Part shown: positions 1 to 6,610 of the stretch, piece by piece
Position numbering within the stretch: the first letter of the stretch is position 1
Layout of the letters: the number at the start of each line of letters is the position of its first letter
Assembly (NCBI GenBank): GCA_964427955.1
Contig: CAYRWY010000136.1
Location: 1 to 13,217, forward strand
From: JACRBK01 sp964427955
GTDB taxonomy: Bacteria; Chloroflexota; Anaerolineae; Aggregatilineales; Aggregatilineaceae
Reading direction: 5' to 3'
Length of the DNA: 13,217 nucleotides
Translations under genes and position numbers: made by a program
Notes under the pieces: model-generated
Database searches by the model: none
Seen by the model: the letters and a program-made list of their open reading frames with translations, nothing else
Told to the model about the DNA's origin: nothing

Positions 1-1026
1 AATGTTACTTTGAAGGATATTGCCCAGCGGGCCGGGGTCAGTTACCAGACCGTCTCCAAGGTCCTGCACAACCAGATGCAGGTGACTCCCGAAGTCCGGG
101 CGCGCATTTATGCGGCGGTCGAAGAGATGGATTACCGCCCGAATGCCGCCGCGCGCAACCTCCGCACCCAGTCCAGCTACCTGCTGGGCTATTCCTGGCA
201 GCCCGACCAACACTACTACTTCAACCCCGTGTTGGAGGAATTCCAGCAAAGTATCGTCGAAGCGGCGGAGGAACTGGGCTATCACATCCTGCTTTTCCCC
301 CAGCATAACGGCCAAGACCTGCTCGAAAGTCACGAAGAACTCGTGTTCACGCGCCGGGTGGACGGCTTCATCCTGTCCGGCCTGGAATACAACGATCCCC
401 GCGTCCCGGCCTTGCAGCAGCTTAATTTCCCGCTGGTCGCGTTTGGCCGGACGGAATGCGATACCCCCTTCCCGTATGTCGATGTAGACGGCAAAGCCGG
501 TATTTACCAGGTCGTCCATTACCTCTTGCAACAGGGCCATCAGCGTATTGCCATCCTGGCCTGGCCGGAGAATTCCCGCGTGGGTACGGAGCGCCTGTCC
601 GGTTATACGGAGGCGATGGACGAGGCAGGATTGGCGGTCGATCCGGCGTGGATCGTGCGGGGCAAGGGGGAATATAACTACGGCTATTCGGCTACTCCGG
701 CTTTGCTGGACCTGCCTGCCGCGCGCCGTCCCACCGCCATTGTGACGATGGTCGATCTGATCGCGATCGGCGTGATGCACGCGTTACAGGCGCGCGGGCT
801 GCGCGTCGGCCAGGACATCGCCGTCACCGGGTTCGATGATACGCCGGTCGTGCAGTATTTCAATCCGGCGCTGACGACCTTGCACCAGCCGGTCTGGGAA
901 GTCGGGCAGCGGGCGGTCAAACTGTTGGTCGCGCTGCTGCAAGGGCAGGATATTGGAGAACAACAGATTTTGCTCGCGCCCGAACTGATTATTCGTGAAT
1001 CGACCAGGGCGCGCCTCGCTGAATGA
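1..1026 (+). CDS. LacI-family transcriptional regulator, 5' partial
   Basis: Sugar-responsive DNA-binding repressor of the LacI/GalR family. The frame is open to base 1 and reads N-V-T-L-K-D-I-A. This matches the usual LacI start (V-T-L at positions 4-6 of E. coli LacI), so the true start lies a few codons upstream of the window and the TTG at 10 is an internal Leu, not a start. Numbered from base 1, the helix-turn-helix spans residues 4-23, with recognition helix VSYQTVSKVL (13-22). The hinge helix YRPNAAARNLRT follows. The periplasmic-binding-protein-like effector domain runs to the end and includes the family signature VTGFDD (FDD at 278-280) and the C-terminal LLAPELIIRES. The TGA stop (1024-1026) lies 9 nt before the GH65 gene, which suggests one transcript. 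The likely role is local control of this sugar locus, possibly including its own promoter upstream of the window. The effector is unknown. Confidence 0.93.
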   Translation, partial: NVTLKDIAQRAGVSYQTVSKVLHNQMQVTPEVRARIYAAVEEMDYRPNAAARNLRTQSSYLLGYSWQPDQHYYFNPVLEEFQQSIVEAAEELGYHILLFPQHNGQDLLESHEELVFTRRVDGFILSGLEYNDPRVPALQQLNFPLVAFGRTECDTPFPYVDVDGKAGIYQVVHYLLQQGHQRIAILAWPENSRVGTERLSGYTEAMDEAGLAVDPAWIVRGKGEYNYGYSATPALLDLPAARRPTAIVTMVDLIAIGVMHALQARGLRVGQDIAVTGFDDTPVVQYFNPALTTLHQPVWEVGQRAVKLLVALLQGQDIGEQQILLAPELIIRESTRARLAE

Positions 1027-1035
1027 AAGGGCATC

Positions 1036-2070
1036 ATGGATAAGCGTACTTCTCTCGACGACTTCAGCAGCGATCCGGTGGACGAACGCTGGAATGTCGT
1101 CTGGACCGACCTCGATCCCCAACGCCAGCACCACCGGGAAACCGTGTTCACCATCGGCAGCGGTTATTTTTGCAGCCGGGGCAGCTTCGAGGAAGGGTAT
1201 CCCAATGATCACCCGATGACGCTGGCGCATGGCATCTTCGACGACATGCCGGTGTCGTTCACGGAACTGGCCAACCTCCCCAACTGGCTGGATTTTGCGC
1301 TCCGGGTCGATGGCGAACGCTTCCGGCTGGATCAGGGGCAGGTGCTCGCCTTCCGGCAGGTGCTCGACCTGCGGCAGGGGATTTTGCGGCGTGCCGTGCG
1401 CTGGCAGTCGCCGCGCGGCACTGTGCTGGACCTCGACTTCGAGCGCTTCGCCAGTTATGCCCACGCCCACCTGGGGGCGCTGCGCGTCTCGATCACGGCG
1501 GTGAACCGGGCCTGCCGCCTGGAGATCGCCACGGGGATCGATGGGCACGTGGCCAACGGCGACCTGCTGCACTGGCATCATCTCGATCAGGGTGAAGCGG
1601 CGAACGGCGCGATCTGGCTGCACAGCCGCACGCGCTACAGCGGGATCGAACTGGCGTCGGCAGCCGTCGTGACGACCTCCCTGGAAACCCGCCCGGTGAG
1701 CCAGGTCTGCCCCGGCCAGCCGCGTAGCGCCTTCGAGTGCGATCTCGGCACGGGCCAGACGGCGCAGATCGACAAGCTGGTGAGCTACACCGCCAGCCGC
1801 GATCGCGTCGATCAGGCGGCGGACGTGGTGGGGCGGGCGCTGCGCCTGCTGGACGGGCTTACCTACGACGAGCTGCGCGCGGCGCAGATCGCGGCCTGGG
1901 CGGCGCTGTGGGACGACTGCGACGTGGTGATCGATGGCGACGACGAGGCCCAGCTCGCGATCCGCTTCCACCTCTTCCAACTGCTGATCGCCGCCCCGCG
2001 CGGTGACCAGTGGGTGAGCATCGGGGCCAAGACGCTGAGCGGCCTGGGCTATCGCGGGCATGTCTTTTGA
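1036..2070 (+). CDS. GH65 phosphorylase, N-terminal fragment up to the in-frame stop
   Basis: This 344-residue product is what would be made if the TGA at 2068-2070 is genuine. It holds the N-terminal beta-sandwich domain (roughly residues 1-265, including FTIGSGYFCSRGSFEEGYP), the linker helices, and the first helices of the (alpha/alpha)6 barrel, ending at GYRGHVF. It lacks the catalytic Glu and the phosphate-binding loops, so alone it should be inactive. The ATG at 1036 has a good ribosome-binding site. The upstream LacI stop lies in this same frame and is also TGA. Confidence 0.7.
   Translation: MDKRTSLDDFSSDPVDERWNVVWTDLDPQRQHHRETVFTIGSGYFCSRGSFEEGYPNDHPMTLAHGIFDDMPVSFTELANLPNWLDFALRVDGERFRLDQGQVLAFRQVLDLRQGILRRAVRWQSPRGTVLDLDFERFASYAHAHLGALRVSITAVNRACRLEIATGIDGHVANGDLLHWHHLDQGEAANGAIWLHSRTRYSGIELASAAVVTTSLETRPVSQVCPGQPRSAFECDLGTGQTAQIDKLVSYTASRDRVDQAADVVGRALRLLDGLTYDELRAAQIAAWAALWDDCDVVIDGDDEAQLAIRFHLFQLLIAAPRGDQWVSIGAKTLSGLGYRGHVF
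2068..2070 (+). other. In-frame TGA replacing the conserved Trp of GH65 motif GHVFWDTE
   Basis: The codons read CAT GTC TTT TGA GAT ACC GAG. The family sequence is H-V-F-W-D-T-E, so a single G-to-A change in TGG gives the stop. TGA also ends the LacI, GH65-like, spermidine-synthase-like and GH36 genes in this window at sensible C-termini, so it is a normal stop here rather than a reassigned Trp codon. Confidence 0.9.
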
Positions 2071-2130
2071 GATACCGAGATTTTCATCCTGCCGTTCTTC
2101 ACCTACACCCGGCCCGATCAGGCGCGCGAT

Positions 2131-3282
2131 ATGCTGCTCTACAGCTACCACACCCTGCCCGGCGCGCGGCGCAAAGCGGCGGACAACGGCTTTAGCGGCG
2201 CGCAGTTCGCCTGGGAAAGCGCCGCGACGGGGGACGAAGTCACGCCGCGCTGGGTGCCTAACTTTGCCGGAGATGGGTTGGTACGCATCTGGACCGGCGA
2301 CATCGAGATCCACATCTCCGCCGACATTGCCTACGCCATTCACCAGTATTGGCGGGCGACCGGCGATGATGCCTTCCTGCGCGACTATGGGGCCGAGATT
2401 CTGCTCGACGTCGCGCGCTTCTGGGGCGACCGTGCCGAGCGCGAAGAGGATGAGGACGGCGGGCATCACTACGCGCTGCGCGACGTGATCGGCCCGGACG
2501 AGTACCACGATCACGTCGATAACAACGTCTATACCAACCGGATGGCGCAGTGGCATTTGAAGCAGGCGTTTGCGGTGCTGGGCTGGCTCGATCAGCACGC
2601 CCCGGACCAGTCCGCCGCGCTGCGCCAGCAGCTTGACCTGTCGCCGGAACGGCTCGCGCACTGGCAGGACGTGATCGACCGCATCATCTTGAATTACGAC
2701 CCGGAGACGGGCTTGATGACGCAGTTCGACGGGTTCTTCGAGCGCGAATTCGTGGCGCCCGAAGTGATCGCGGCGACGCAAAAATCCATGCAGGTGGTGC
2801 TTGGCATCGAAGGGGCGAACGCCAGCCAGGTGCTCAAGCAGGCGGACGTGATCATGCTGCTGTGCCTGCTTCGCGACGAATACGACGCCAAGACCTGGCA
2901 GACCAACTGGGATACCTACATGCCGCGCACCGATCACCAGTACGGCTCGTCGCTCGGCCCCAGCTTCCACGCCTGGGCCGCCTGCGAAATGAACCGGCCC
3001 GACGAAGCCCACCAGCATTTTATGCTGGCTGCCGAAGCCGACCTGCGCGACGTGCGCGGCAACGCCGGAGATGGCATCCACGCGGCGTCGGCGGGCGGGC
3101 TGTGGCAGGCGGTGGCGTTCGGTTTCGCCGGATTACGGCTGACGCCGGAGGGACCGGTCCTGCGGCCCCGTCTCCCGTCCCATTGGACACACCTGGCTTT
3201 CAACTATACGTATCGTGGCGCGAAAAAGCACGTCGAGATCCGTCGTGAAGGAGGTGGTTACAGCGTAGAACAGCGTGGTTAA
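2131..3282 (+). CDS. GH65 phosphorylase, C-terminal catalytic fragment
   Basis: This is the rest of the same enzyme in the same frame. It is open from codon 346 (2071), and its first ATG is at 2131. It contains most of the (alpha/alpha)6 catalytic barrel, with the general acid in GPDEYHDHVDNN, the KQADVIML segment and the GSSLGPSFHAWAA loop, then the small C-terminal beta-sheet domain (GPVLRPRLPSHWTHLAFNYTYRG). No convincing Shine-Dalgarno precedes ATG 2131, and a start there would drop conserved residues DTEIFILPFF. It is therefore best read as the downstream part of a broken or mis-called gene, not an independent one. It ends at TAA 3280-3282. Confidence 0.6.
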   Translation: MLLYSYHTLPGARRKAADNGFSGAQFAWESAATGDEVTPRWVPNFAGDGLVRIWTGDIEIHISADIAYAIHQYWRATGDDAFLRDYGAEILLDVARFWGDRAEREEDEDGGHHYALRDVIGPDEYHDHVDNNVYTNRMAQWHLKQAFAVLGWLDQHAPDQSAALRQQLDLSPERLAHWQDVIDRIILNYDPETGLMTQFDGFFEREFVAPEVIAATQKSMQVVLGIEGANASQVLKQADVIMLLCLLRDEYDAKTWQTNWDTYMPRTDHQYGSSLGPSFHAWAACEMNRPDEAHQHFMLAAEADLRDVRGNAGDGIHAASAGGLWQAVAFGFAGLRLTPEGPVLRPRLPSHWTHLAFNYTYRGAKKHVEIRREGGGYSVEQRG

Positions 3283-3286
3283 AAAG

Positions 3287-3318
3287 GCCGCGTACCCCCG
3301 TGCAAAGGCATACGCGGC
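3287..3318 (+). repeat. Inverted repeat, 8-bp arms GCCGCGTA / TACGCGGC
   Basis: The perfect arms are 3287-3294 and 3311-3318, with a 16-nt loop, starting 4 nt after the GH65 stop codon. Four extra pairs including a G-U wobble (GTGC/GCAT) could form inside the loop. No T-run follows, so a classical intrinsic terminator is unlikely. It could be an attenuator, a 3' end protector or a processing hairpin. Confidence 0.45.
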
Positions 3319-3410
3319 AGAAATGAAGAGACCGGGATGCGTCTCCGGGCAGGAACTATACCAGATTTGCCCCTGGCGCGCACCCCACAGCAGACCTAAT
3401 GATGAGTTAA

Positions 3411-3414
3411 GGAG
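3411..3414 (+). promoter_or_regulatory. Ribosome-binding site GGAG deciding the binding-protein start
   Basis: GGAG (in TTAAGGAG) directly abuts the ATG at 3415 but sits 9 nt before the in-frame ATG at 3424. Only the second spacing is workable for initiation, so the protein should begin M-S-S-K-T-R. Confidence 0.75.
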
Positions 3415-3423
3415 ATGCGCAAC

Positions 3424-4716
3424 ATGTCAAGCAAGACCCGTTTGTTTTTTGTTCTGACCGTCACCGTGATCGCCCTCAGCCTGATGGCGAACGCGCTGAT
3501 CTTCAAGACCCCGGCAGCTACGGCGCAGGGTTCCGGCGAAATCCGCGTGGCGACCTGGGAGAGCGGCGACTCGCTCGAACCCTGGAACAACGCGATTGCG
3601 GCCTTCGAAAAAGCCTATCCTGACATCAAAGTCAATCTCGAACCCGTGCCCCAGGAATACGGCACCAAGCTGCTGGCGAACATGGCCGCGGGCACTGGCC
3701 CGGACGTGTTCCAGGTGGGCGATGGTGACGTGGCGACCTACGTCGGCCAGGGCATCATCGAACCGCTCGATCCCTACATCACCGGCGCGGACGGCTTCGA
3801 TCTGAACACCACCTTCATCCCGTCGGTGGCGGCGTTCGGCCAGATCGGCGGCCAGACCTACCTGCTGACCAAGGACTACAGCCCGCTGGTGCTCTACTAC
3901 AATAAAGACATCTTCGACCAAGAAGGCGTCGCCTATCCGACCGCCGAATGGACCTGGGCCGACCTGCTGGCCGCGGCGCAAAAGCTGACCACCAAAGACC
4001 GTTGGGGTATCCAGATTCCCAATAGCTGGGGTGACTGGCTGTGGACGCGCGGTATCGTTCCGATCATCGCCCAGAACGGCGGCACCCTGATCAGCGACGA
4101 TGGCAAGACCGTCGAAGGGTACATGAACAGCGAAGCGACCGTCGGCGCGATCCAGTGGTACGTGGACCTGTTCCTGAAGGAAAAAGTAGCCCCCTCCAAT
4201 GCCGATGTCGCGTCCTTCTCCGGCGCGGACCTGTTCACCAGCGGCCAGGTGGCCATGCTGTGGACCGGGCGTTGGCCGTTGAAAGATTACAAGAAGATCG
4301 ACGGCTTCCACTTCGGCACCATCGGCCTTCCGGGTGGTCCGGTGGGCAAAGCCAACACCCTGTGCTGGGCCGGTCTGGCGATGAATTCGGCCAGCGAAAA
4401 TAAGGACGCCGCGTGGACGTTCTTGAAGTACATCGCGGCGGGCGATGGCGCGATGGAATTCGCCAACTACGCTTTCTCGGCGGTGCAGGCGGTGGTCGAG
4501 GCCCAGGGCCTCGCGACCGACGAGTACGACGGCCCGATCGTAGCCGACGTGGCGAACGCCGTCCCGATCCCCGACTCTTACACCCCGTATGCGAGCGAGT
4601 GCGTGGTGGCACCTTTCCAGTCGCACCTGGAAGAAGTCTTCCTCAAGGGCGTGGCGGTCCAGGATGCGATGGACGCCGCGGCGAAGGATGCCCAGGCCTG
4701 CCTGGATAGCAAGTAA
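3424..4716 (+). CDS. ABC transporter extracellular sugar-binding protein (family 1, CUT1)
   Basis: This 430-residue solute-binding protein captures a sugar outside the membrane and delivers it to the two permeases encoded downstream. The N-terminus has a basic start (SSKTR), a hydrophobic stretch at about residues 7-27, and a type I cleavage-like A-T-A-Q-G near residue 36. No lipobox Cys is seen, so it is either released or held by the uncleaved hydrophobic segment. The mature part begins with the family pattern IRVATWESGDSLEPWNNAI, followed by FEKAYPDIKVNLEPVP and GTGPDVFQVGDGDVATYVGQG. Later segments include LVLYYNKDIFDQEG, TWADLLAAAQKLT and GQVAMLWTGRWPLKDY. These are typical of SBP_bac_1 proteins related to MalE, UgpB and MsmE. 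The length is normal. The specific ligand cannot be read from sequence; the neighbours suggest an alpha-linked glucoside or galactoside. Confidence 0.93.
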   Translation: MSSKTRLFFVLTVTVIALSLMANALIFKTPAATAQGSGEIRVATWESGDSLEPWNNAIAAFEKAYPDIKVNLEPVPQEYGTKLLANMAAGTGPDVFQVGDGDVATYVGQGIIEPLDPYITGADGFDLNTTFIPSVAAFGQIGGQTYLLTKDYSPLVLYYNKDIFDQEGVAYPTAEWTWADLLAAAQKLTTKDRWGIQIPNSWGDWLWTRGIVPIIAQNGGTLISDDGKTVEGYMNSEATVGAIQWYVDLFLKEKVAPSNADVASFSGADLFTSGQVAMLWTGRWPLKDYKKIDGFHFGTIGLPGGPVGKANTLCWAGLAMNSASENKDAAWTFLKYIAAGDGAMEFANYAFSAVQAVVEAQGLATDEYDGPIVADVANAVPIPDSYTPYASECVVAPFQSHLEEVFLKGVAVQDAMDAAAKDAQACLDSK

Positions 4717-4736
4717 ACGCTCCGTTGGACAAACAC

Positions 4737-4759
4737 GAGGCGGGCTGATGGCCCGCCTC
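4737..4759 (+). repeat. Strong intercistronic hairpin (9-bp stem, 5-nt loop)
   Basis: The arms GAGGCGGGC (4737-4745) and GCCCGCCTC (4751-4759) pair perfectly around the loop TGATG, 20 nt after the binding-protein stop and 26 nt before the first permease. No T-run follows, so it is not a canonical terminator. Hairpins at this position in other sugar ABC operons, such as malE-malF, protect the binding-protein mRNA and lower permease output. The same role is inferred here. Confidence 0.7.
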
Positions 4760-4785
4760 ACTGCTAGTGTTAGAAGGATACCGTT

Positions 4786-5706
4786 ATGTCAGCAGCCCAG
4801 ACTAAACCTTTTTGGACGGTCAAACGCCGGGAGGCGCTGGCGTTTTACGTGGTGACTGCGCCCTGGAACATTGGCCTGCTGGTCTTCACCATCGCGCCGA
4901 TTCTTTATGCGGTCTACATCAGCTTTACCGATTGGACGATGCTGTCTTCCCCCCACTGGGTGGGCCTGGATAATTTCCGCGAAATGTACCACGATCCCGA
5001 CGTCAAGCACTCGCTCTGGATCACGACGAAGTACAGCGTGGTCAGCGTGCCGCTGCGCTTGATGGTGGCGTTGTTCCTGGCGATTCTGTTGAATGAAGCG
5101 ACCCGCCTGGTCGGCCTCTTCCGCACCGCTTTTTATCTGCCGGGGGTGGTGGCGAGCGTCGCGGTCGCCGTGCTGTGGCAGTGGATTCTGAACCCGCGCT
5201 TTGGACCGTTCAACCGGCTGCTGGAGGTGTTCGGGATTGCCGGGCCGAACTGGTTCAGCGATCCGAAGTACGCCCTGTGGGCGCTGATCCTCATGAGCGC
5301 CTGGGGCGTGGGCGGCGAAATGCTCATCTTCCTGGCCGGCCTCAAGGGCATTTCGCGGATTCTGTACGAAGCCGCCGAGATCGACGGCGCGAACCGCTGG
5401 CAGCGTTTCCTCAAGATCACCCTGCCCATGCTCAGCCCGACGATCTTCTTCAATCTGGTCATGGCGGTGATCGGCTCGTTCCAGACTTTCGACAGCGCCT
5501 TCGTGATCTCGACCGCGCGCGCCGGGGCGATTGGATCGCCGTTGAAATCCACCCTGTTTTATATGCTCTACCTCTATCAAAAAGCGTTCTCGAACCTGCG
5601 AATGGGCTATGCCTCGGCGATGGCCTGGCTGCTGTTCGCAGTCATTCTGGTGGTCACTTATGCCATCAATCGCACGTCCCAAAAGTGGGTTTATTACGGC
5701 GACTAG
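4786..5706 (+). CDS. CUT1 sugar ABC transporter permease, MalF/UgpA type
   Basis: This 306-residue integral membrane protein is one half of the channel of the sugar importer. It shows about six hydrophobic segments, the first at roughly residues 21-45 (YVVTAPWNIGLLVFTIAPIL). The family N-terminal pattern ISFTDWTM...WVGLDNFREM follows. The EAA coupling loop that contacts the ATPase begins at Glu195 (EAAEIDGANRWQRFLKITLP) and is well conserved. The ATG has AGAAGGA (4772-4778) 7 nt upstream. The TAG stop at 5704-5706 overlaps the AGGAG ribosome-binding site of the next permease, so the two are likely translated together. No ATPase gene lies in the window, as is common for CUT1 systems that share an MsmK/MalK-like subunit. 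Confidence 0.95.
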   Translation: MSAAQTKPFWTVKRREALAFYVVTAPWNIGLLVFTIAPILYAVYISFTDWTMLSSPHWVGLDNFREMYHDPDVKHSLWITTKYSVVSVPLRLMVALFLAILLNEATRLVGLFRTAFYLPGVVASVAVAVLWQWILNPRFGPFNRLLEVFGIAGPNWFSDPKYALWALILMSAWGVGGEMLIFLAGLKGISRILYEAAEIDGANRWQRFLKITLPMLSPTIFFNLVMAVIGSFQTFDSAFVISTARAGAIGSPLKSTLFYMLYLYQKAFSNLRMGYASAMAWLLFAVILVVTYAINRTSQKWVYYGD

Positions 5707-5715
5707 GAGCAGACC

Positions 5716-6609
5716 ATGAGCGCGAAAACCACTCCTTACCGGTTCAGTTCGCTCGCCGTTTTTTGGCGCGCCTATCGCCTCGACCGCCTGCTGCACGGGC
5801 TGATCGTCTACGGCCTGCTGATCGGGCTGAGCCTGCTGTTCCTGTTCCCGTTTGCGTGGATGATCCTGTCGGCCTTGAAGCCGCAGCAGCAAATCTATAT
5901 GTGGCCGCCCAAGTGGATTCCTGATCCGATCCAGTGGTCGAACTTCAAGGACGTGTTCAGCAATCCCTATCTGCCCTTCGACACGTTCATCCAAAACACG
6001 ATGATCCTCGAAGTGGGCATGATCTCCGGGCGTCTGCTGTCGTGCACGCTGATCGCGTATGGCTTCGCGCGCCTGGAAGCGCCCGGCAAAAGCCTGATGT
6101 TCGGGATGCTGATGGCAACCCTGATGATCCCCGCGGCGGTCACGCGCATTCCCACCTTCATGATGTTCACCAAATTTCACTGGATCAACACCTTCAAGCC
6201 GATGATCGTCCCGGCCTGGTTCGGGGAGGCTTACGCGATCTTCCTGATGCGGCAGTTCTTCCGCACCATCCCGAAAGAACTGGAAGAAGCCGCCGTCGTC
6301 GATGGCGCGTCGCGTCTGCACATCATCTTTCGCATCATCGTGCCGTTGAGCGTCCCCGTGCTGACCGTGATCGGGATTCTGAGCTTCAAAGACATCTGGA
6401 ACGATTTCTTTGGCCCGCTGCTGTATCTCAACGACATGAAGAAATACACGGTGTCGGTCGGGCTGGCCTATCTCAACGGGCAGTTCGACGTCAAGATGAA
6501 TTTGCTGATGGCGGCGTCCGTCACGCTCATGATGCCGACGCTGATCCTGTTTTTCGTCGCGCAGCGCGCCTTCGTCGAAGGCATTTCCATGACCGGGTTG
6601 AAAGGGTAG
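5716..6609 (+). CDS. CUT1 sugar ABC transporter permease, MalG/UgpE type
   Basis: This 297-residue membrane protein is the second half of the sugar channel. The N-terminal hydrophobic segment (LLHGLIVYGLLIGLSLLFLF) is followed by FAWMILSALKPQQQIY, typical of the MalG side. Several further membrane segments follow. The EAA loop is present from Glu190-Glu191 (EEAAVVDGASRLHIIFRIIV). The protein ends AQRAFVEGISMTGLKG, the usual end of this family (R-x-F-V-x-G-x-x-x-G-A/L-x-K-G). The start ATG has AGGAG (5705-5709) overlapping the upstream stop, with 6-nt spacing. The stop TAG (6607-6609) is one base from the next ATG, which implies translational coupling to the glycosidase gene. Confidence 0.95.
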   Translation: MSAKTTPYRFSSLAVFWRAYRLDRLLHGLIVYGLLIGLSLLFLFPFAWMILSALKPQQQIYMWPPKWIPDPIQWSNFKDVFSNPYLPFDTFIQNTMILEVGMISGRLLSCTLIAYGFARLEAPGKSLMFGMLMATLMIPAAVTRIPTFMMFTKFHWINTFKPMIVPAWFGEAYAIFLMRQFFRTIPKELEEAAVVDGASRLHIIFRIIVPLSVPVLTVIGILSFKDIWNDFFGPLLYLNDMKKYTVSVGLAYLNGQFDVKMNLLMAASVTLMMPTLILFFVAQRAFVEGISMTGLKG

Positions 6610-6610
6610 T

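Larger units (their letters stand above)
1036..3282 (+). pseudogene. GH65 disaccharide phosphorylase interrupted by one in-frame TGA
   Basis: Read through a single TGA at codon 345, this frame encodes about 748 residues, the normal length of GH65 inverting phosphorylases (maltose, trehalose, kojibiose and nigerose phosphorylases). These cytoplasmic enzymes use phosphate to split an alpha-glucobiose into beta-glucose 1-phosphate and glucose. Both sides of the stop are colinear family sequence in the same frame: IGAKTLSGLGYRGHVF before it and DTEIFILPFFTYT after it, so only the Trp of the FWDTE motif is replaced. The general acid Glu489 is present in IGPDEYHDHVDNNVYTN, Lys601-Gln602 in VLKQAD, and a tandem Ser at 638-639 in YGSSLGPSFHAW. 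The last two resemble phosphorylase rather than hydrolase active sites. A Shine-Dalgarno AAAGGG (1026-1031) sits 4 nt before the ATG and overlaps the end of lacI. The substrate cannot be assigned. The stop may be a real mutation or a consensus error (TGG to TGA); there is no other damage. Confidence 0.85.
3283..3423 (+). promoter_or_regulatory. Intergenic leader between GH65 and the sugar-binding protein gene
   Basis: This is a 141-nt spacer and the longest non-coding stretch in the window apart from the gap. It holds two short inverted repeats (3287-3318 and 3328-3345) and ends in a good Shine-Dalgarno. I see no convincing -35/-10 pair: TTGCCC at 3367-3372 and TAATGA at 3397-3402 are 24 nt apart, too far for a sigma-70 promoter. 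I also see no CG-centred lac-type operator palindrome. A second promoter or a processing site for the transporter genes is plausible from position alone. Confidence 0.35.

Noticed and set aside
10..12. TTG at 10 as the LacI start
   Set aside because: The codons before it (N-V-T) continue the conserved LacI N-terminus, so it is an internal Leu and the gene is cut by the window edge.
2068..2070. TGA read as Trp (alternative code) or selenocysteine
   Set aside because: TGA ends at least four other genes here at natural C-termini, and all other Trp codons are TGG. The family residue is Trp, not Cys, and I saw no obvious selenocysteine-insertion stem-loop.
3357..3402. Sigma-70 promoter in the GH65-transporter spacer
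   Set aside because: TATACC (3357-3362) lacks a matching -35, and TTGCCC/TAATGA are 24 nt apart. Neither is convincing.
3415..3417. Upstream ATG as start of the sugar-binding protein
   Set aside because: It abuts the GGAG with no spacing. ATG 3424 has a 9-nt spacing and gives a normal signal peptide start.
4737..4759. Intrinsic terminator after the binding-protein gene
   Set aside because: The stem is strong, but no T-run follows and the permease genes downstream belong to the same system.
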